From an archaeon (lineage in GTDB: Archaea; Asgardarchaeota; Hermodarchaeia; Hermodarchaeales; Hermodarchaeaceae), in NCBI GenBank assembly GCA_016550485.1, contig JABXGV010000212.1, positions 1 to 8,396 on the forward strand: 8,396 nt of DNA, in the 5' to 3' direction. How positions within the stretch are numbered: position 1 is the stretch's first letter; the number at the start of each line of letters is the position of its first letter. Position numbers and translations under genes: made by a program. The notes below the pieces were generated by a model. The model had not been told where the DNA came from and made no database searches. It saw only the letters and a list, made by a program, of their open reading frames with translations. Shown here one piece after another: positions 5,388 through 8,396 of the stretch.

Positions 5388-7301
5388 CTAGGTTGTGGGT
5401 GTTCGGCTGAGGTTCTTGAGTAGCCTGTGGAGAAAGCTGGAGAAGGCTTCGGGGAGTTCTTCAATCGAGGCGAGGGATTTGTACATGTCCATGTGCTGAG
5501 TGAAGGCTTTATCGGGTTCTGGAACGGTGGAGAAGGCTGTGAGGAGCAAGGGTGCCATCAGGGTCTTTGCCATGGCCACGACGCGGGGTCCTTGGGGGTT
5601 ATCGTAGTTGTAGCTATCGGTGAACACGACGAGGAGTTTTTTGGCGCGGGGATTTAAGTGGGCGTGGATGAGGTCAGCAGTGCTTTCAATGGATTTGAAA
5701 ATAGAGGTCCCGCCGCTTGGCTTGGGGAAGTAGCGCCCTTGGTGAATGGCTTCGTAGGGGGCTTTCACTTGACGGATTTTGCCACCAAAGGTGTAGACGC
5801 TGAGGGTGATGTTTTCGCCGAGGATTGGTGCCAAGGTTTCAGCGATGACCACCGCTGCGCGCATGGCGAGGATTCCTGGTGCTCCACTCATACTGCCACT
5901 CTGATCAATTAGGAGAATGATATCCATTGGGGGCTTGTGGAGTTTGTAGCCTTCAAAGATCCGGGGGGCGGGGATGTCCCGGGTGAGGCTCCACATATAG
6001 GCTTGTGGGAGTTCATCTTCGATGGGGGTGCCCCAGCGGCGCCGATCTTCTTCCCAGATTCGGGCAAGCCGCTCGAATTGTTTTCGGAGTCGCATGATTT
6101 CGTTTTTGTAGACATTTCGAGTATCCTGGTAGAAGACAAAGTCCTCTAATTCAGTGACGACGTCAAGACCGCCCATACCTGCTCCCGTGGAGCCGCACCC
6201 ATCTTGTCCGCCGCCTTCTCCGAAGCTGTCTCCATAGATTTCTTTGAGTTGTTGCATAAGTTCAGCAAAGGCGTCGGGTGGCAGCTTTTCCTCAAGTTCC
6301 TTAAGAGCCTGTTTATCAATCACGATCGTTGTGCTGGGAGTTGCGCTCTTCAAGGTTGCCTGGATTGTTGAGGGTTCGTAGAAGCGTTCTGCGATTTTGA
6401 GGAGTTTCTCAAAGAATAACATAGCGCCGAATATTGCGGAGCGCGAATCTTGTCCACGAATGGCGTAGGTCAGAATCATAATGCCCTCAGCGTCGAGAAC
6501 CTCCGTGATGAAATGGCGATGCTCAGGGGCGCACTCTGTTGCAGCTGTTTCAAAGTCGCCATTCCAGAGACCAAACCGTAGGGTAAGGAAGAGCACCTTC
6601 ATGAGCGCTGTGATAAAGGTGTCTTCTCCTTGCATGGCTGGGACCTGGGCGAGCAGCTTGCTAGCCTTTCGGAATGCTGGAGCGAGGCCGGGATATTCGA
6701 TTCCCATGTAGAATTCTATGCGGACCTCCTCCAACAAATTCGCAAGGAACCGTACAAGGGACCAGCCTTCGGGATAGTCGGCGCGGATTACTTCGTTGAA
6801 GAGTTTCCATAGCACGAAATCCGAAAGGAGGACATGACCCGTTTCATGGTAGAGTATGGCGTTTAGTAGTGTCTGCATTTCCTCTTTGGTAAAATTACAT
6901 TTTGCCATCATCTCATAAAACGCGGGAACTGAAACGTAGAGCATTTTCCCGTCTGTCCAACCCAGAGAACCACCGTCCCGATCCTTCGTTAGGAGCACGG
7001 GTAAGCCAAGCACATTAAATTGCTGGTCAACCTTAAACTCTCTTCGGAAATCCTCTGCCGTCATTGCTTGATGTCTTCTTTCCAGATATGGTTTTGGAGG
7101 ACTAGGGGGCGCGGGTGATGAATTCTTGTGGTGTAGCCATACCCCTTTGGTTGGAGCCGTGAAGGTCAGTGATATTTCTTGGACCAGCTGGGCGTGCATT
7201 GCGCTAGGGTTTTGATGCTGATTCAGTGCTCTTTGTTTATCCAGGGGAGAGCTAGTTGCCTCATGTTCTTGAGGGCTGGCCAGATGCCTCTTACTGTCCA
7301 T
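5388..7301 (-). CDS. Metallopeptidase-like (HExxH) plus von Willebrand A domain protein
   Basis: This protein has 637 residues from ATG at 7301. Residues 1-80 are polar and low in complexity. A DUF2201/COG3864-like metallopeptidase region follows, with YHETGH (HExxH, His152 and His156) and NLLEEVRIE (188-196), which could supply the third Glu zinc ligand. A Gly-rich linker lies at about 361-378, then a charged helix. The C-terminal VWA domain has an intact MIDAS: IDQSGSMSG (Asp466, Ser468, Ser470), GGTS (Thr532) and FTDSYNYD (Asp562). VWA proteins of this type typically bind a partner through the bound metal ion and often work with MoxR-type AAA+ ATPases in assembling or remodelling other proteins. 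No such ATPase is visible here. There is no signal peptide or membrane segment, so it is probably cytoplasmic. It overlaps the upstream gene by 79 bases, which suggests a coupled operon. Whether the peptidase is active is not known. Confidence 0.88.
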   Translation of the reverse strand: MDSKRHLASPQEHEATSSPLDKQRALNQHQNPSAMHAQLVQEISLTFTAPTKGVWLHHKNSSPAPPSPPKPYLERRHQAMTAEDFRREFKVDQQFNVLGLPVLLTKDRDGGSLGWTDGKMLYVSVPAFYEMMAKCNFTKEEMQTLLNAILYHETGHVLLSDFVLWKLFNEVIRADYPEGWSLVRFLANLLEEVRIEFYMGIEYPGLAPAFRKASKLLAQVPAMQGEDTFITALMKVLFLTLRFGLWNGDFETAATECAPEHRHFITEVLDAEGIMILTYAIRGQDSRSAIFGAMLFFEKLLKIAERFYEPSTIQATLKSATPSTTIVIDKQALKELEEKLPPDAFAELMQQLKEIYGDSFGEGGGQDGCGSTGAGMGGLDVVTELEDFVFYQDTRNVYKNEIMRLRKQFERLARIWEEDRRRWGTPIEDELPQAYMWSLTRDIPAPRIFEGYKLHKPPMDIILLIDQSGSMSGAPGILAMRAAVVIAETLAPILGENITLSVYTFGGKIRQVKAPYEAIHQGRYFPKPSGGTSIFKSIESTADLIHAHLNPRAKKLLVVFTDSYNYDNPQGPRVVAMAKTLMAPLLLTAFSTVPEPDKAFTQHMDMYKSLASIEELPEAFSSFLHRLLKNLSRTPTT

Positions 7302-8396
7302 GCAATCCACCTCGCTATTCGTAGGTTATCTAGGCTGAGGAGTTCGGTGGTGAATCCTGTCAACCCAGCGACCCTACGTTTGATTGATATTCCCACGACT
7401 CCGATATAGCCGAGTAGTCGCTCTAGGGAGGGAGTAGCATCCATCTGTATGAGCCGTCGTAGCATTGCGTTGAAGACCTCTTGTTTTTGCGCCTTCTCAA
7501 AGATTTGTTCGAGTTCTTTGGGTCCTTCTTTCTTGAGCGTTTCAAAAAGGTCGACCAACACTGCTTCGTCGCTGAGCGCCTCCTTTATTAGCTGGTCTCG
7601 GTCGATAAGTCCCTGCTCCATGAAGCGTTTGATGTCTGACAGAAACTGCTGGGGAACCCCGCCTTCATGAAACTGGAGGAGGCCCCTCCGTTTTTGATAG
7701 AGGGGGTGGCTAGTAAGTTCGCCCCGTAATGCAGCGTGTAAAGAGTGTCTTGAAGCGCTGGGGCTAACTGGTCTCGGTGGGAGGCCTGAGGGGCTTTGTT
7801 TCTTTAGCTGTGCTTCGATATGTTGCCACAGTCCTAGAATCCGTTCAGCCATTCTTTCGGAGACAAAGCTGAGGGGTCGATCACTCGGTGGGGGGAGGTT
7901 GAGTTCCTGGTAATCTGTGATGATGTCTACGGCAGCAGCGATGACCAGTTTTCGGATAATCTCCTTGACATTGCGTTTTAGCATATTCCCTGCTGCTTCA
8001 TAGTCGATTGTGACCTCAGGAGCCAGGGACGCTGCCAGTAAGACTAGCGCCCATTTCTGGGCTAGCGCATCGAGGTGCGTTCCTGATTGGAAGGCCTCCA
8101 GCCATTCCTTTGCTAACCGAACCACATCTGCAACAGCCACATTGGTGAGGAGCAGGTCACGTAGCTGGAAATCGGTTAGTGATACAGACAGCTGGCCTTC
8201 TGGGTGAGGAAGTACGTCTAGCTGCTCGCAGGCGCTTCCATCATCGTCGTGTCGCCAGAGTAAACTCTCGTGGTCATAGCGGATTGGGCGATCGTGTTCT
8301 TGGCAACGAGTGCGACACCCAAAGGTGGAGGATGTGGAGGGTTGAGGTCTGATAAGTTTGTGGCTCCGTTTCTCAGCAGCTTTTAGGAGGTCATCC
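7223..8396 (-). CDS. Unrecognised helical protein, 5' end beyond window
   Basis: The minus frame ending in TGA at 7223-7225 is open to the right edge, giving 390 visible residues. A GTG at 8140 would give 305 residues but has no SD, while the 85 codons before it have no stop and read like protein, so I treat the gene as cut by the edge. Visible residues 26-34 carry GCRTRCQEH, followed by His42, His49 and Cys56, a possible metal-binding cluster. The remainder is mostly helical: LRDLLLTNVAVADVVRLAK near 78-96, a hydrophobic stretch WALVLLAASLA, a Pro/Ser-rich linker near 205-225, then charged helices ending in IARWIAWTVRGIWPALKN. I do not recognise the family. It overlaps the VWA gene and is probably cotranscribed, so it is likely a partner of that protein. 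A MoxR-type ATPase further upstream is possible but not seen. Confidence 0.75.
   Translation of the reverse strand, partial: DDLLKAAEKRSHKLIRPQPSTSSTFGCRTRCQEHDRPIRYDHESLLWRHDDDGSACEQLDVLPHPEGQLSVSLTDFQLRDLLLTNVAVADVVRLAKEWLEAFQSGTHLDALAQKWALVLLAASLAPEVTIDYEAAGNMLKRNVKEIIRKLVIAAAVDIITDYQELNLPPPSDRPLSFVSERMAERILGLWQHIEAQLKKQSPSGLPPRPVSPSASRHSLHAALRGELTSHPLYQKRRGLLQFHEGGVPQQFLSDIKRFMEQGLIDRDQLIKEALSDEAVLVDLFETLKKEGPKELEQIFEKAQKQEVFNAMLRRLIQMDATPSLERLLGYIGVVGISIKRRVAGLTGFTTELLSLDNLRIARWIAWTVRGIWPALKNMRQLALPWINKEH
7308..7313 (-). promoter_or_regulatory. Shine-Dalgarno GAGGTG that decides the start at 7301
   Basis: On the minus strand GAGGTG sits six bases before ATG at 7301, the same layout as at 850-862. 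The in-frame GTG at 7310 is part of this SD, so a start there (three residues longer) is unlikely. The site lies inside the coding region of the upstream gene. Later in-frame ATGs at 7199 and 7064 have no comparable SD. Confidence 0.6.

Noticed and set aside
5427..6149. Plus-strand open frames opposite the VWA gene
   Set aside because: They mirror the codon pattern of the minus-strand gene, whose protein has clear conserved motifs.
7028..7040. CAACCTTAAACTC as a further promoter element
   Set aside because: It lies inside the VWA gene, encoding part of EFKVDQQ, with no plus-strand gene downstream.
1..8396. CRISPR arrays, insertion sequences, rRNA or tRNA genes
   Set aside because: No regularly spaced repeats, transposase-like proteins or conserved RNA motifs were found on reading both strands.

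Overview
This 8.4 kb window looks archaeal. Most genes are preceded, about 37 to 49 bases before the start codon, by TATA-like boxes, and several have purine-rich Shine-Dalgarno (SD) sites that match the archaeal 16S tail (GAGGTG three times). GTG and TTG starts occur, and one gene encodes a DUF354 protein, a mainly archaeal family. GC is about 48-50% in most genes. The lineage cannot be fixed from this window.

Left part (1-2662): a DUF354 protein (minus strand, cut off by the left edge) is divergent from a small all-helical TPR/SNAP-like protein (plus strand). The latter converges on a DegT/DnrJ/EryC1/StrS sugar aminotransferase (minus strand). DUF354 (GT-B/UDP-GlcNAc 2-epimerase-like fold) and DegT enzymes both act in nucleotide-sugar and surface-glycan chemistry, so this may be the edge of a glycan region. 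The convergent gap holds two back-to-back hairpins.

Middle (2663-5374): a four-helix membrane protein of unknown function (plus strand) converges on a 12-helix MFS transporter (minus strand, TTG start). A 404-base gap with no convincing gene follows. It contains a long interrupted inverted repeat at 4794-4879. Then comes a small SnoaL-like (NTF2-fold) protein on the plus strand, with clearly lower GC than its neighbours and a bacterial flavour.

Right part (5388-8396): a two-gene minus-strand operon. The upstream gene runs off the right edge and encodes a largely helical protein I do not recognise, with a Cys/His cluster near its visible start. Its end overlaps by 79 bases the start of a large protein that joins an HExxH zinc-metallopeptidase-like domain to a von Willebrand A (VWA) domain with an intact metal-binding (MIDAS) site. 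VWA proteins of this kind often work with MoxR-type AAA+ ATPases. None is visible here, but the operon continues beyond the window. This pair is the most interesting system in the window.
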